64,000 nucleotides of DNA from Phytoseiulus persimilis (GCA_037576195.1 CM075101.1:19158001-19222000); one strand, 5' to 3'; shown: positions 1 through 12,402, counted from the first letter of the stretch. Numbers and translations: made by a program. The notes: generated by a model from the sequence alone, not told the origin.

Positions 1-1
1 T

Positions 2-187
2 GCTATTCCCACAAACCAGAGTCTCACACTTAAGCTTCTGGAATCGTCAACCTCCACAAGAGCTGGGAACTTCCTCGGGAAGAGCTTACAAGAAACCCAG
101 TGGGGTGCGGCTACCACGCGAGAATTTTCGCCGTCGAATCGCGAGTCGGGACTCGGAGTCAAGAGCTCGATGGAGGGCAAATCTGGT
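2..187 (+). CDS. Possible partial exon entering from the left edge
   Basis: The frame starting at base 2 is open for about 290 bases and contains a strong donor-like GTAAGT at 188-193, which would end a phase-0 exon at 187. The encoded stretch is rich in Ser, Thr and Gly and I do not recognise it. The frame stays open past the donor, so the splice call rests on the GTAAGT alone. It could equally be a chance open frame. Confidence 0.22.
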
Positions 188-189
188 GT

Positions 190-2110
190 AAGTAGCTTTC
201 TGGTCGTAGCTCACAACGCTGGACGTCTTGTTACCGGCTTTCGATTCGGATTCTCGTCGATTCTGTCAAGAGTTCCACATCAGTCCCCTCCGTGAGATTA
301 TAGTGGATAACCAACACGAAGCAGATGCCTGAGCGTCTCCTTCAGGTTTCCGGTGGAGTCGACGCCAGGTTCCATGTTGGGTTTTGTTATCGAAAATTCC
401 GACTCCCCTCTGTATGGAAACGCCTCCAAAACTATGCTCCGAATGTCCCAGCGCCGAAGCATGTCCGGTGCTCCCGCGAACAGCATACTAGCTTTCCCGA
501 AGCGTCATCACAAGAGACAAACAGTCTCACCAGAACACATTGCGAAACTTCCGAAGAGAATAAGCAAGAAGGACTTGCCCGGACAAAAATCGAAACCCTC
601 CGAAAACTGCGAACGGGGCAAGCGGCTCAAGAAGTATCTCGATATCCGTTGGAGAATGCGTAGAAAACTTCCCTGGAGGAGGACTGTTAACGTCACCCTA
701 ACGAAACCCTTTATCACTTCCGGAAAGTTTCGTGCTGATCTGATCGTCGTTCCAGACGTCTGTTGGGAATAAATGCACGTACACGCAGAGAAACGTTGCC
801 TCTTGACTACGAACCAATAAACCGTATGGTTCCCGATGTGAACCCTGCCACGCACGCGAGCCCAGGAACTCGCAGAACCTATTCGGCATGAGATTGGGAA
901 ACGCTACCTCTCCTTGGTATCGCTCTACTTGGGACCGAGGTGGCCTCGAACCCTCAGCCAGGCGTTCTGTGGTGCCCCGGCGACACCCCGGTCTTGGGCG
1001 GCGTGGTCGTACGGTACGACTCGTACCTCGTCGTTGGACAGCAGTAGAGGCTTCTATGCTAAGCGCAGTTTCCAGAACGTTTTCGAGGCTGCGCGCACAC
1101 TAGACTTCTTCCATGAAACCATGGATGTACGAGAACCGTGAGGGAAGTTTTCGAGAGATAGAGATTCCGAATATATTGAGCAGGACCGATTAAATCGGGA
1201 TCGTGAAGCCACGAAACATAGCTTCGGACGCTGCTTTCTTGAAACTGTTAGACGGCCACTTCTGTAGATAGATATACATGTAATATGAATGAACCATCTA
1301 CATTCAAGCAAATTTAGCGATTAACATTGAGTGAAATGTAAATAAGCCATTCTCCAAGCTAAAACACCTACAGCTTTCCAGCAAGACGACGGGCGAGAGT
1401 GCGCGGTTCCTTGAACCTGTCACCTGGGACTGCAGACGTATCCTCGCTCCACTTTGCGAATCCGATTCTCCAGTTGTCCATGTTCCGCAGTGAGTTTAAT
1501 CGTACCGTGTCTCCCCTGCAGTAAGACCTGCCCCGAATAGAGGTCCCAGCGTTATTTTGGGAGAGCGGAGAGAGAATAATCCCTGCTCCCTCATGGAGCT
1601 CGTGGAACAAACGGGAGCTCGTTGGTTGGTCAGCGGAGAGTGAGGTGTGAATATATGAAGTCCATCTGATCAATTTCTTGCGCATGAAAGGAACGGTGTT
1701 CAATCAGCGGATATCCCACTGGAATTTTTGGTATCTGTCGTAAATAATCCAATATTTTCCACAAACTTGGTTGGCTCAACTAACAGTACAACGCCGCCCA
1801 GGGATTTCGGCAGACCCCTGCGCAGCTCATTGTCACACCTAGGGTACGCCTCCATGGCCGGGCTCGGCGTTAGACACAGTGGTCTGAGTTGCTGGGGGAG
1901 AATTTTCGGCGTATCGAGTTTTCGAGATTCCGGGCGTTCGGGATTCGAGAGTTTCGGGATGCCGGATCTAAAGCGTCGTATACTTGCAAACAACAGAGGA
2001 GGACACGAGAAGATTCAGGTATATGCGGGGCCGATGAGCATTGTGAATGAGACGAACGGTGTTTTTTGGCTTTTGTCCTTCCCAGCCTATTTAAGTAGTA
2101 CCTATTTAAC
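190..2110. other. No recognisable gene
   Basis: Several overlapping open frames of 60-140 codons exist on both strands (for example plus-strand 353-772), but none shows a family motif or a convincing pair of splice sites. I see no transposon ends or tandem repeats here. Confidence 0.4.
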
Positions 2111-2120
2111 TATTTACAGC

Positions 2121-2211
2121 GAGTCCGATGCCGATCCGATTATTGACTCGGAAGACTATCGAGGAAGTGCAAGCGCGCCTTCGCAACGACACCGACTTCT
2201 TCATTATGGGC
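2121..2211 (+). CDS. Candidate internal exon, acidic
   Basis: A pyrimidine-rich acceptor (CTATTTACAG) precedes 2121. One frame then reads an acidic stretch (ESDADPIIDSEDY) and reaches a GT at 2212. A second frame in the same place, starting MPIRLLTRK, is also open, so the coding frame is undecided. No family recognised and no partner exon found. Confidence 0.18.
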
Positions 2212-2319
2212 AGGGTTTGGGGATATCCAGAGATCCCTTGCATTTTCTCCAATTTTTCGAACATCGATATGCGTCCCGATCGTCTTCGATATTTTAAACT
2301 CCCCGAAGAATAGCGTGGG

Positions 2320-5300
2320 AGAAGACTTCCAATTTGTACCATCGCAAGTCAACAAAGCTACCGTAACCTTCTGAATGTTTTCGACCTCGACGATTTTTTC
2401 TGACGTGGGCTGTACTGAGACCTCGACTATCGCAGCGAGCCCCAGATATCCTCCTCTAACAACGAAGGGCCTCGGATATCGATTTTGGCATCAGCGAGAC
2501 GCGGTCACACGCTTCAGAAGAGATTCAAGAGGCATTATGGCAGCATTTGGGGGGAATTCCGCCTCAGTAATGCATCGTCGAGGAGCGCATATGGTTGGAG
2601 GGGATCTCTTTGAAGTCACAGCCGGGCTGTGATCAACGCAATGCTTGATTTCCGATCAAGGCAACCGCAGGACAACGGTCGCTGCATTACATAACTGAGC
2701 TGTGTACAAGATTGCAGATTTCCTATTTCGATTCGGATCGAGATCGGAGATTTCGAAATACGATCGCGTTGGAGGGAATCGCGATACCGGGGATAACCTC
2801 ACGGTTCCACTGGCCAGTGTTGCGCTTTCGTAACGTAGAGCCACACCGAATCATTACAGCGTTTCTTCCACCGAAAGCTGTTACGACTCGGTACAAACAG
2901 GAAGACAGAATCGATCTTGGCGGCTCATATGGGCTCCGCTTAGAGCAAGGCAGCTATCCAAATGATCCAAAACGGAAGAGAATTAACCAATTATGCCAGA
3001 TTTCCACAGGGATGAGACACGAGACTGCATCTCGCTAAATCGTGTGGTCCTCGCGGCCAAAATCCACAGACGCGATGTTTCAGGCCTCGCGTAGGCCAAT
3101 CAGAGGCGGGACGGCCATTCTCTTAAGATGAAACAAGCTGGAGAACTCCTCAACCGATTTCCATACAGCCGCGCTACCCATTCTCGCGAGAAGCCCTTGC
3201 CACCGATATGACGCGCCGATCGCCTATACCAGCCGTCGGCTCCCTTGGGTTTCTCATTATTCAGAAAGTCGGGGCATCTCGTAACCCGGAGGAATTCGAG
3301 CCTCCATTGATCACTCGAAACGTTTCAGCTGCAAGCAGGCGCTTCCCTGGAAGAAGAAAACGATTGCTTCCGTCTTTCTAGTCTTATGCAAGGTAATCTC
3401 TCTTCAGGGTCGTTGTTTCTCGCTGGACCCGGGCTCAACGTTGACTCGTAATACTCTCCGGAATAAATTCCAATTGGGGCTCAAGTGCTGCTTTGCTTCA
3501 AACAGCCCTCTTTCAATATCGGAGCATGCGGGGTCAGACGCTCATCCGCCTTCACACCCACCCACATGTCTGCTTGCCAGCACACGGACATATTCGAAGG
3601 CGAAGCGTTCAGCGTGCAACCACGTGCAGGGCGCAAGCACTCCGAAAGCAGATCGGAGCACGAAACGGTCCGTCAGAATTTCATGGAATCCTAGTGCTGG
3701 AACTCCAACGAGAATGTCTCACCTGCAGGACGAGTCGCAAGCGCGGCTGACGTCATCGGCTGCCTGAAAGAGGAAGTTCGAAAGGTCTCGCGTACTCGGA
3801 ACAAAAGTTCGAGGAGCGCGTGCTCTTTTCTTCAAGTCCGTTTGGAAGCTCCGAGATGTCGGAGTCAACTTCTGGCGCATGCGACATCGTCATAGCGGAT
3901 TGAGGCATATGGAAACTTCGTAACGTATACGCGAGCATGGCCCCCACATGAGCTTGAGGGTCGAAAGAGAGGAACGGATGAAGCTGATCTTGCGTGAGAG
4001 TTGACGGGAAAAAGATCAGAGGATGCCCGGGAGCACACTTGTCAACTCCCTATGACGGGAACACGCGGTCGAGCTGTACTTGAAAGAAGGCTTGAGGGAG
4101 CTAAGCGACCAAGCCATATTGAATGATGTGGATTTGCATTTAAATTACCTCGTTTATGCTTGCCACATCCCTAATGGCCACCGCCAAGATCGTTCGCGGC
4201 CAAGCGAATCAAAGTGTAAAGAATCGACACGAATAACGAGGAATAGAGCGAGTTTGCGGAGAGAGAAAAATACGCGCGGTCGTGGAAGAATGGTTGAATA
4301 TCAGACACTGAGACATGCTGTAGAAATCTCGGGGAACCCCCATGATCGACCAGAGAACTCTCCTTAGTTCACGGCTCATCACGGATTTCCCGATTTGAGC
4401 GAAGAAATTGTTTTGTTGAAAAAACAGCCGAGAGAGGAGAATCAGTTAGCAACTCGCGAAGACGAATACGAGAGTGGTCTGAGCACGGCTAGTTCCGCCA
4501 GCTGCTCCGAAGTTCCTTGAGTCGCTTGAACGAGCAAGTTATCAAGACTGATGAAGACGCTGGAATAGACACGATTCAATACCACCGACAACAGAAAGTT
4601 CTGCCGGAGGGAAAGGAGTAAGAACTCGAGGCTCTTCAGTTGATGATCCCTTTGGAAAAACGAGAAGCTTTGTGCGAATCAAATTTCAAACTTTTGAAAT
4701 CCTTCTGCTTCCCACCGCACACTTTTGTCGTCTCCGAGGTTCATCCTTGGATTCGTGGAGGTTTTTTTTTTCTCGAGCTATACCTACCGCTCTATCCCTC
4801 TCGAAGTCCTCATCTCCGTTCCCCTTGCTCTGTCGCCTGTCTTGCTCTTAGGACGACTGCTTCGAAGAGTCCTCCTGATTTTCCTCGCTCACCAATCCGT
4901 TCTTCAATTCAACAGCGAAACTCATGCGGTCCACGCTGACTTCGTTGTTGGGAGCTTCAATCTCTCTCCGCATCATTGAGAAGCTCCCCTTTACAACTAT
5001 TTGTACAGATCATCTCATACGATGGGGTGTGGTACCACAGGAGCGTCATTTTCGGAAAGCTTTCGCTGATTTGTTCGCGTTTGGGTCGGAAGGCTCAGAA
5101 AGCACTCCTTTCTAGAGTCCATTTCGAGCCCGAGAAAATCGCAGATGAATGGTTCGAAGTTCCCTGAAGAGATGAACGAAGACGAATCATTTTCAGATTG
5201 GTTTTGGATTCTATTGGATCTCACATACGCACATATGTTCCTTTTCATTTGAGGAGTGAATCGTCTCGCGTTCACAGATCATATTCCATTGTTCTCCCGT
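2320..5300. other. No recognisable gene
   Basis: Only short open frames in all six phases. The pyrimidine-rich stretch around 4760-4880 is low in complexity. Nothing here matched a family I know. Confidence 0.4.
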
Positions 5301-5358
5301 CGCCTCAGAATATCCTCCGCCCCTCTCAAGTTCCCATCTGTTGGATCAGGGTGAAATC

Positions 5359-5805
5359 CTAGTCGGTTCGAGCATTCCTCTCGGAGTACTTTCCTTCCTC
5401 GCATTCCAGAATGACATGTTCGTCGGTTTCCGGGGCTCCACGTCGAGCGCATTTCGTATCCATGGAAGGATCCCGGGAGTTCTGCCGACTCTTGGTGTTG
5501 AGCAATCCTGCTCTGGATATCGCAAGCAGCCGACTACCCCGCGAATCATCGTACAGTTCCGTCTCAAGACCTCGATTCTGTTTAAACTGTTGATAGACAG
5601 CCAATGTGGATCTGGAACCCATATTCCGACTCCATAAGAAGTCCAAATTTTCCCGCTCCCCCGTTTTGAGTTCCTTGCGGAATAAATTCCGCATAGGTGT
5701 GCTTAATGTATTTTTGGTTAGTGCGAGATCCTCAAGGTCATATTGGGCTCTCAAATTCTTGAGTCTCTCCTTTGCCTTCACTTTCGTCTTCCGCTCCAAA
5801 ACCAT
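5359..5805 (-). pseudogene. Non-LTR retrotransposon fragment, C-terminal end
   Basis: A 148-codon minus-strand frame holds the C-terminal tail typical of arthropod non-LTR retrotransposon ORF2 proteins: a segment with LYDDSRGSRLL, then the motif RAGLLNTKSRQNSR, and a Cys/His knuckle of the form C-x2-(R)-G-APETDEHVILEC. In related elements this tail follows the reverse transcriptase. No reverse-transcriptase core was found upstream (higher coordinates), so this is a truncated fragment. The resemblance to chelicerate elements is from memory of the motif pattern. The first Cys pair of the knuckle looks degraded. Confidence 0.65.
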
Positions 5806-5809
5806 CCAC

Positions 5810-6385
5810 AGCTCGATCCAGATTCCGTTCGCTCACGTGGGCTTCCCATGCTCAGGGAGACCGTTTCGGCTAGCCTGACGATGATTTCACTGCTTGTAGC
5901 CGACAGCGACAACGATACAATCGACTACGCTCTTGTTCTCCCTTGAACACTTTACCTGTTTCCTCCGATATTCCGTATCACATGTTGTCTCGAATCGCTC
6001 GAAGCTGGAGACCAGCGACGACCCAGTTTTCACATTTCAGTCTGACGCGTCTTCCTGCGAGACGGGCGAGCCATAGAGAACGAGAAGGGAAAGGTTAAGA
6101 ATCAGGGAGCTGGAGACAAAAGGTAACTGTGCAGAGAGCACCTCGATGAAGAAATTATAGCTGAAGACCCAAGGGACGGGATGTCCACGACGGAATTTCT
6201 CTCACAAAGATTCATGAAAGATGAACGAGTCCGCGCTGTTCCCTGCAAAGGGCTTATTCTGGAATGACGGTTCCCTCCGAACGGAGGCAGCTTCAGCAAG
6301 TGCCGGACCTCTTCGTCGAGTGTTCGAATATCGCTCCGTGAAGTTCGTCAGAAATGTGACGAGGAAAACAACTGTCAGAAAGAAA
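5810..6385. other. No recognisable gene
   Basis: Short open frames only. It may include the 5' flank of the Tc3-like element that follows, but no terminal inverted repeat was identified. Confidence 0.35.
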
Positions 6386-6389
6386 GAGA

Positions 6390-7413
6390 GAGAGAGAAAG
6401 GCAAGATCGAAGCATTCTCAAGTGTTGAAACGAACGTTCGAGACATGTCAAGGAAGCTCAAGCGATCACAATGCGTCATTCGACGGTTCTTGAGAGATCC
6501 TCGGAGTCTTACGGGACGGGTGAGAGTCCCGGTCGGCCAAACGAAACCAGTGAAAGGTTTGGGCGTCGTGTCGTAAACTGTGCTTCTAACTCTGCGATGG
6601 GTTGTCGCAAGATCAAAAATCTATTGGGGCTTCATGTTAGTCCATCCACCGTGTTGCGTATACTCAACCAGGACGAGCGTATCGTACGCTCGAATATGAA
6701 CGAGATTCCGCGACTAACGATCGATCACAAAGCACATAGGATGGAATTCGGGCGCTTGAATATGACAATAGACTGACGCATGGCAAGTATCCCAGAAACT
6801 ATCGCCAATTTTCAGTTGTAAGTTTGTAAGGGAGGATTGTCAACACGTGTTGTGTTTCCAGGTAATATTCAGTGATGAAAAGAAGTTCAATCTGTACGGT
6901 GCCGATGCTCCCGCTGGACACTGGCATGATTTGCGGAAAGAGGAACGGTTTTTCTCGGGGAGGAATTTCGGAGGTGGACCTTCGATGGTTTGGGGAGCGT
7001 TCAGTTCTCTCGGAAAATTAGAACTTGGGTTTCCTTCTACAAAATAGAACAGCAAGCAGTATCAAGAAGTTCTTCGGGGCTCTCTGGTGCTTTTATTGAG
7101 GATCCACAGCGATCGTGAATTCATTTTCCAACAAGATCATGCCTCGATACACATCAGTAAGAGTGGTATTGCATGGTCTAAGAAAGAACGGGTACGTTTC
7201 TTGGACTGGCCAGCGCGTTCACCGGATCGTAACCTGATCGAAAATTTGTGCGCCATACTCGTAAGGGAAATTTACTCGGAAAGTCGTCAATTTGATTCGA
7301 AGCAGCAGCTTGAATCAGCGATCCGAGCGGCTCGGGATAGAATTGAACCCTCTGTCATAGAGAATCCAATCGAAAGTATCGGATCCGAAAAATCGGATCT
7401 TCCTGTTGATTAA
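6390..7413 (+). pseudogene. Tc1/mariner superfamily transposase, Tc3-like, decayed
   Basis: Pieces of a Tc3-like transposase lie in order but in different frames. First is an N-terminal helix-turn-helix stretch (DMSRKLKRSQCVIRRFLRDP at about 6450, then CRKIKNLLGLHVSPSTVLRIL at about 6600). The catalytic block VIFSDEKKFNLYG follows at 6862 with WHDLRKEERFF and MVWGAFS. A second catalytic block FIFQQDHASIH (7120) and the third motif SPDRNLIENLC (7220-7250) complete the DD34E order. At least three frameshifts or stops separate the pieces, so it is inactive. A 44-base interval 6818-6861 starts GTAAGT and ends TTTCCAG just before the first catalytic block, as expected for an intron; Tc3 of nematodes also carries a short intron. 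Terminal repeats were not found. Confidence 0.8.
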
Positions 7414-7540
7414 AGGAAAGGGCAATCCTATTCCTTACTGACGGACATACCTCGAGAGCGGATGAGCTGCTCCAATACACTGAATTTCCTGGTTTCCTTG
7501 AGGAGTCGTATCTTTTTCACGCAGAAAAAATATTGAGAAC

Positions 7541-7607
7541 TAGCCGGCCTTCGGCAGACTACGCTGGCGGGCCCGTCCCTCGCTTCGGGAGTTCACTGCT
7601 GCCGGGC
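7541..7607. other. GC-rich block with consecutive small hairpins
   Basis: Three adjacent self-complementary segments are visible: GCCGGCCTTCGGC, CCCGTCCCTCGCTTCGGG and CTGCCGGGCAG. They lie about 130 bases after the Tc3-like remnant and just before a 45 bp tandem repeat. This could be a structured end of a mobile element or part of a non-coding RNA; nothing identifies it. Confidence 0.3.
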
Positions 7608-7657
7608 AGACGTTTCCTCCCATGTTGTCTCATAAGAGTTAGACAAGTGGCCGCCGA

Positions 7658-7747
7658 ATGGTCAGATTGGTCCCGGAATCACTTCTCCAGCGTTGGAAAG
7701 TAATGGTCAGATTGGTCCCGGAATCACCCCTCCAGACTTGGAAAGGG
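7658..7747. repeat. 45 bp tandem repeat, two copies (locus 1 of 3)
   Basis: GGTCAGATTGGTCCCGGAAT begins at 7660 and again at 7705, giving a period of exactly 45 bases. Both copies continue with CAC, a TCCAG word and TTGGAAAG. The same 45-base unit, more diverged, occurs near 19.4 kb and 38.4 kb. Confidence 0.8.
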
Positions 7748-7759
7748 AGGGGTGGGTGG

Positions 7760-9600
7760 CCTATGACCTTCCCACTGGGTCGCCGTACGTTACGCAGTTC
7801 GTTCCAAGTCGATCCGATGAATACCGGAAGAGTTTATTGAGGACGAACAAACAGACAGACCCTGGATTTTTATATAAATAGATCATCAATAAAATTCCCC
7901 AGATTATCTCGTTCCCGCCCCACTCGGGTCATATGTCATATTTCTGCGAGAATATCGCGATGTAGACGTCGTCGGAGCTTCTTAACCGTATCTCTCACAT
8001 TATTTCGAGGAAATCTGGGGTGCGCTTATCATTATGAAGCGTACTGTATACTACATAATAGGCCTTTTCGGAAGGGCCATCACGCGGATGACCCGTTCCC
8101 CGCAATCATTGAAAACCATCCCAGGACTGGTTCAAAACACCGAGAAACGGCCGCTGCTTGACCGTACAAGACGATGATTGGGTTAACACGAGCGTTTCGA
8201 AGTAGAGCAGCGTCCTCTCGCGCGCTTGCTCGTTGGCTTAATCCCGCTATGCTATGCAAGACTCCGTGGGATCGACCGTCCAGAATCAGAATCTGGTATG
8301 GAGGCCATTCTGGAAACATCTAAGATACGCGTTTCAGTTTTCCCGATTGGGAACAGGGCACATGGAATCTTGGAAAAATGTACCAATATGTCCCTGGTTC
8401 AATTTCCCTCAATAGGCATCTCTTGGTCGAATCCAATTTTCTCTCCGTTTTGAGGATCATGAAATCAGAGCATCGACACTCGACCCGATGCAAAATATCT
8501 CGTCGAGAACAGTCGTTGTGGGAATCGCGGTCTTGACGCGGCAGTCGCGCGACCGCGGGCTTGCGGTTCTCAAAATGCCTGCTCTTGCAAACCATACTTG
8601 TGACTCGAACCAATCCCTCTGGTGCGTCTATGGAGAACACCTGAATGTCTGAACGATCTCCACACGTCAGAGGAGGCAACGACTGTCGTTCTCATATCTC
8701 TGAGTCATTCTGATTTTCCTCGATTCACCGAGTCCCCGATGCGAGCTTGGAGCGAAGCACCTTTTGACATAACCAACAGTGCTGATGAACTTCGGAAAAC
8801 GAATTCTATCCCTTGAATTCATCCTGACCCTGGAATACTGAGGAAATCAGCACAGCCGTTATCAGCTCGACTGAGTGTACCTGAATCCAATTCATCCCTC
8901 AGGTAGTCCCGTCGCTCTTGTTGTTGCAAGACTCCCTCGCAGAAGGCATTTCCGGCCTGTAAAGCGGGACGCGAGTACAGGATGTCGTTCGACCAACGGC
9001 GCCACGAGATCTACGTCAGCTCGTGAATCCGGTTCCCGCCTCCGGCAAACTTTTGGAGCGAGCGCGAGCCTTTGAAACCCCCTCTAGAAGTGAGAACGCA
9101 AACGGTGGCGCAAGCGCATGTGGAAGGGATAGAACCTGCGTCCACGTTCCCATATTCTGATCGGGACAACGTCACCGTCCTCAGATGTACCACAGACCGC
9201 TCAGAGTTGGCGGTCTTTCTGTCATGATATAATTGAAACCCGAAGCTCTCGAAACTCGAAACGACGACGGGACGGCGGGGCAAGAACATTGCGTTGAACT
9301 TGACCGCGAGCATGCCCAAATACGAGGAGATTGATGAGATTCTGGGAATTCCATCCATATTGGGCGATCTCCGCTGCGTCCTCTGGTGACCACAATCTCG
9401 GCGCGCGCGTTCATCGCGACGTGCAACGCCGTTTTGAGAACTCAGCTTTGTCAAGTGCCAGATCCGACCACGTGCGTTCAGAATGAGACGTGCCGAATCT
9501 ACTAAGTACGAAATATCTCTCCAAGTGATCAGCCGACAGTGAATCGAGAAGTCGCAGTTGGGGGAACTCGTGGTATGCTGGACACAGTGCAGCAGGGGCA
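7760..9600. other. No confident gene; one weak exon-like stretch near 9.0 kb
   Basis: Most of this stretch holds nothing recognisable. Between about 8983 and 9087 a frame reads DVVRPTAPRDLRQLVNPVPA and onward up to a GTGAGA donor-like site, preceded by CGAGTACAG. It might be an upstream exon of the gene that starts at 9610, but the phase was not tested and overlapping frames are open too. Confidence 0.25.
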
Positions 9601-9609
9601 GTTGTGGAA

Positions 9610-10323
9610 ATGAGTTCTAGTTCCACGAGAACGAGAACTCGCTTTGTGCGATTTGTGTGTTCCATTTTACTGACGTTCACTCTTCTCCAATTCGGGGGGA
9701 AGATGAGACTTCACGGGATTCCTATCCACTTCTATCTTGATCTGGTTTGTAGTCAACTCTCCATATATTCCCTCGGAAGCTTCGACACTGCTTCGAATTC
9801 AGATCGCTATGAAAACTTCGATACTAGATGCGGGCACGATTCCCTCAATTCTCCGTCATCTCTTATTCCGGGAGCAAAAGATGCAAAACTGATCTCATTT
9901 CAATTTCTGAATCAATTTTGGACGCAGATCGAAAAAACACTAGGAAACCATCCGACGGAGAGCGAGATCCTGTCCCGCCTGGAGGGAATCCACGATGCAT
10001 CCGAAAGACTCAGGCGGCACGAGGAGGTCTTGCGACAGAAACAGATGTGGAACCATTTGGACGGCGACCCGTTTCGAGACTATTTTTTCGCAGACGCCGG
10101 AGCCCATGAACACCGCGTGGTCGCTGAAGCTTTCAACATGGCACATCGAGAGGTTGCACGTTTGGGATTCGTAGGAGCTCCACCAAGGTGGACTTGTCGA
10201 GATTCTCGAGTACGTGTGAGACAACTCCATCACGATCGCAATAGCCACGTTTAATGCTCGTTCCCCTTGCAGAACATGAAGAACTATGCCATTACCGCGG
10301 GATATTCTCGGAGGACGAGTAAT
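9610..10323 (+). CDS. Secreted or membrane protein N-terminal exons, unidentified
   Basis: An ATG at 9610 opens 200 codons that run to a phase-0 donor (GTACGT at 10210). A second exon, 10273-10323 (17 codons), follows a CCCCTTGCAG acceptor, starts NMKNYAITAGYS and ends at a GTGAGT donor, also phase 0. The first about 28 residues look like a signal peptide: a Ser/Thr/Arg head, then FVCSILLTFTLLQF. The rest is helical and charged (LSRLEGIHDASERLRRHEEV). No family recognised. The next phase-0 exon on the same strand is the coiled-coil exon at 11747, so the two may form one gene of about 2.8 kb; other exons may lie between. The start is chosen because it puts the hydrophobic stretch at the N-terminus. 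Confidence 0.42.
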
Positions 10324-10329
10324 GTGAGT

Positions 10330-11740
10330 CGATGTTCAGAGTGAAATACGGCACACCGAGAATTTCCCCGGGAGCTGAATCTAGGCGAGGAAGGGGACAC
10401 CCAGATCTGCCCATCGAAGTCTACCGGCACTCTCTCCCTCTGTTAGCCTGATTGTAGCGCACTTGGCGCATGAGCTCTCTCCCTGGGTGAACAAGCTCAA
10501 GGTGCCTCGACTCTGTCGCCCGATATCCGTGGAGGAAGGATGGGGAGATTGGCTACCAGTTCGAGCTTCCGTGTGAACGCTGTTTTAGCAGCGAGATCGG
10601 GACACCTGCACTTCTTCGGCAGCTCCAGATTGAATACGAATCAGGCTAGATTCCGTTGTGGTTCCTCGAGCTCACGGCTGAAAGCCGACAGGTACAGCAC
10701 CGTCTGCTCGCCACTCCCAATTCATTAGCAGAGACGCAACCAGCGAGTTCTCCGGCGGAGAAAACATCTCCCATAGGGCACCTCTGACAGAATGACAACG
10801 AACGAACGGTCCGAACGTGCAGGCTCCACGCGGGTAACTCGGAGATCCGAAGACTCGCAGTGGATCGAAGTCGCCAGAGGCAGGCAACGCTGATAACGTT
10901 GTCGGCTTTGAACTTTCGAGAATTCTTCCATTGACGACTTCAAAGAGCCGAACTGACTCGAACGAGTTACATTCCTCAGTTTCTGGGAACAGTTCGGAGC
11001 ACGCTGAACGCGATCCCGTAGAATTGATTAACAACGCGTCACGTTCGAATTCGGAATTATCGTGACATTCCCATTCATTCCACCATCATCATGGGTCTGA
11101 AGTGAGTTTCAATGCTTGTGACTCGAACGGCATCCCCTTTGAAACGAGCGGTTTGATCCGACCCCGATCGGAAATCGGAGGCTGCTAGATGTGTGACATT
11201 TCAACCGTTGAATACGTGACGGATTCCGCGTGCAAACGCCCCGTAGAAGCCTCGTTACGGCGAAACGATGTTTTTGTTGGATATCTCCAGCTTCCGCTGT
11301 TCGTCGTCAAATGTCAGAGCAGGCTATCATTAGGCACACAGTGAAGAAGAGAGTTAGATCATTGGGAGTTCTTGTGTGAGAGAAGCGTACTCGGTAAACA
11401 CGGGCGAACGAGCCCGGGGTCATTCACCGCGCAACTCCGCTCAGCTCTAGGAGTCTGTCCACAGTCCGCGAGGACCAATGACATTTGGCATTGGGATGGA
11501 GCTGATTCGGGGGTCCCTCATCCCGCTCGCGGCTGCTTAAAATAAGATTCATTCGACCGATACCCTCTCGAGTGTTTCCAGCGCTCCGTGAGCGCGGAGT
11601 TGGTACTCCGCGATTCGGGAGAGACAAGCCTCCACCTTGCTGGACCGGGAGAACGCAGCGTGGAGTGCTCCGTTCATTTGTAGAATTGACTTCCTAACAT
11701 GCTGAATGATTGCTCCTGAGAACGCTGTTGTTGCACGCTG
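10330..11740. other. Intron or intergenic, no clear exon
   Basis: A minus-strand frame of 120 codons (10672-11034) and short plus-strand frames are open but uninformative. At 11091 an ATGGGTCTGAA followed by GTGAGT resembles a tiny first exon, yet its phase does not fit the exon at 11747, so I do not join them. Confidence 0.3.
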
Positions 11741-11746
11741 TTGCAG

Positions 11747-12372
11747 GAATTGGCGAAAGAAGCCGAAGCCAGCCAACTGACGCGAGAACGGCTAGAGGAG
11801 CTGAACAACATTCTGAGCGACGGAGTCGAGAATTCCAGAGCCCTTCGGAAACAGGTGATGCCAACCATGTATTGACCTCGATCTCCCGTCTCAAACCCGG
11901 AGCTGTCAATTTTCCCATGAGCGTTGTAGAGCAAATCAATGACTCGCTCTCAACTCGCAGAAGAGAATAATTCGGATATGCCTTACTGTGTTCAATCGTG
12001 TCATTTAGTTATTGCTCGTTGACTTCGCAGATCGCAGAGAGCCTTGAGACCGCAAAAGCTATTCAAGAGAAGCTGCTCGAAAGAGAAAAGTTCCTGGGAG
12101 AGATTAGCGCGTTCTTCGGCAGGGGTGCGATCTGATTCCGGACTCACCACGATGCATTACCTAAATTCAAATTCGGCAGCAAGTTTCTCAGAATCTCTGC
12201 GCAAAAACGTTGACTGCTTCCCGTTGCAGGACCCTTGTGGATCATATGGGAATACGTGCAGTGGGTTTTCGACATTGTGCTCGATTTCATGGTTGAGCAA
12301 CTGCTGTCCTTCGAAAATTTCCTCCTGAACGATGGAGGACCATTCGATTCAGCATCTCTCCATTCTCAATAA
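11747..12372 (+). CDS. Coiled-coil protein with C-terminal hydrophobic segment, last three exons
   Basis: Three exons agree in phase: 11747-11854 (36 codons), 12031-12124 and 12230-12372, each with a CAG acceptor and GT donor. The first two encode a charged helix (LTRERLEELNNILSDGVENS and IAESLETAKAIQEKLLEREK). The last encodes a hydrophobic segment (PLWIIWEYVQWVFDIVLDFM) and a short acidic tail ending SLHSQ. AATAAA overlaps the stop codon. The layout of coiled coil then membrane segment, possibly after the signal-peptide exon at 9610, resembles nuclear-envelope fusion proteins of the Kar5/Brambleberry kind, but this is architecture only, not sequence identity. Golgin-like or other tail-anchored proteins are alternatives. 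Confidence 0.55.
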
Positions 12373-12402
12373 ATCAATCGTAGTGTTCTTATCACTCCAT
12401 CA

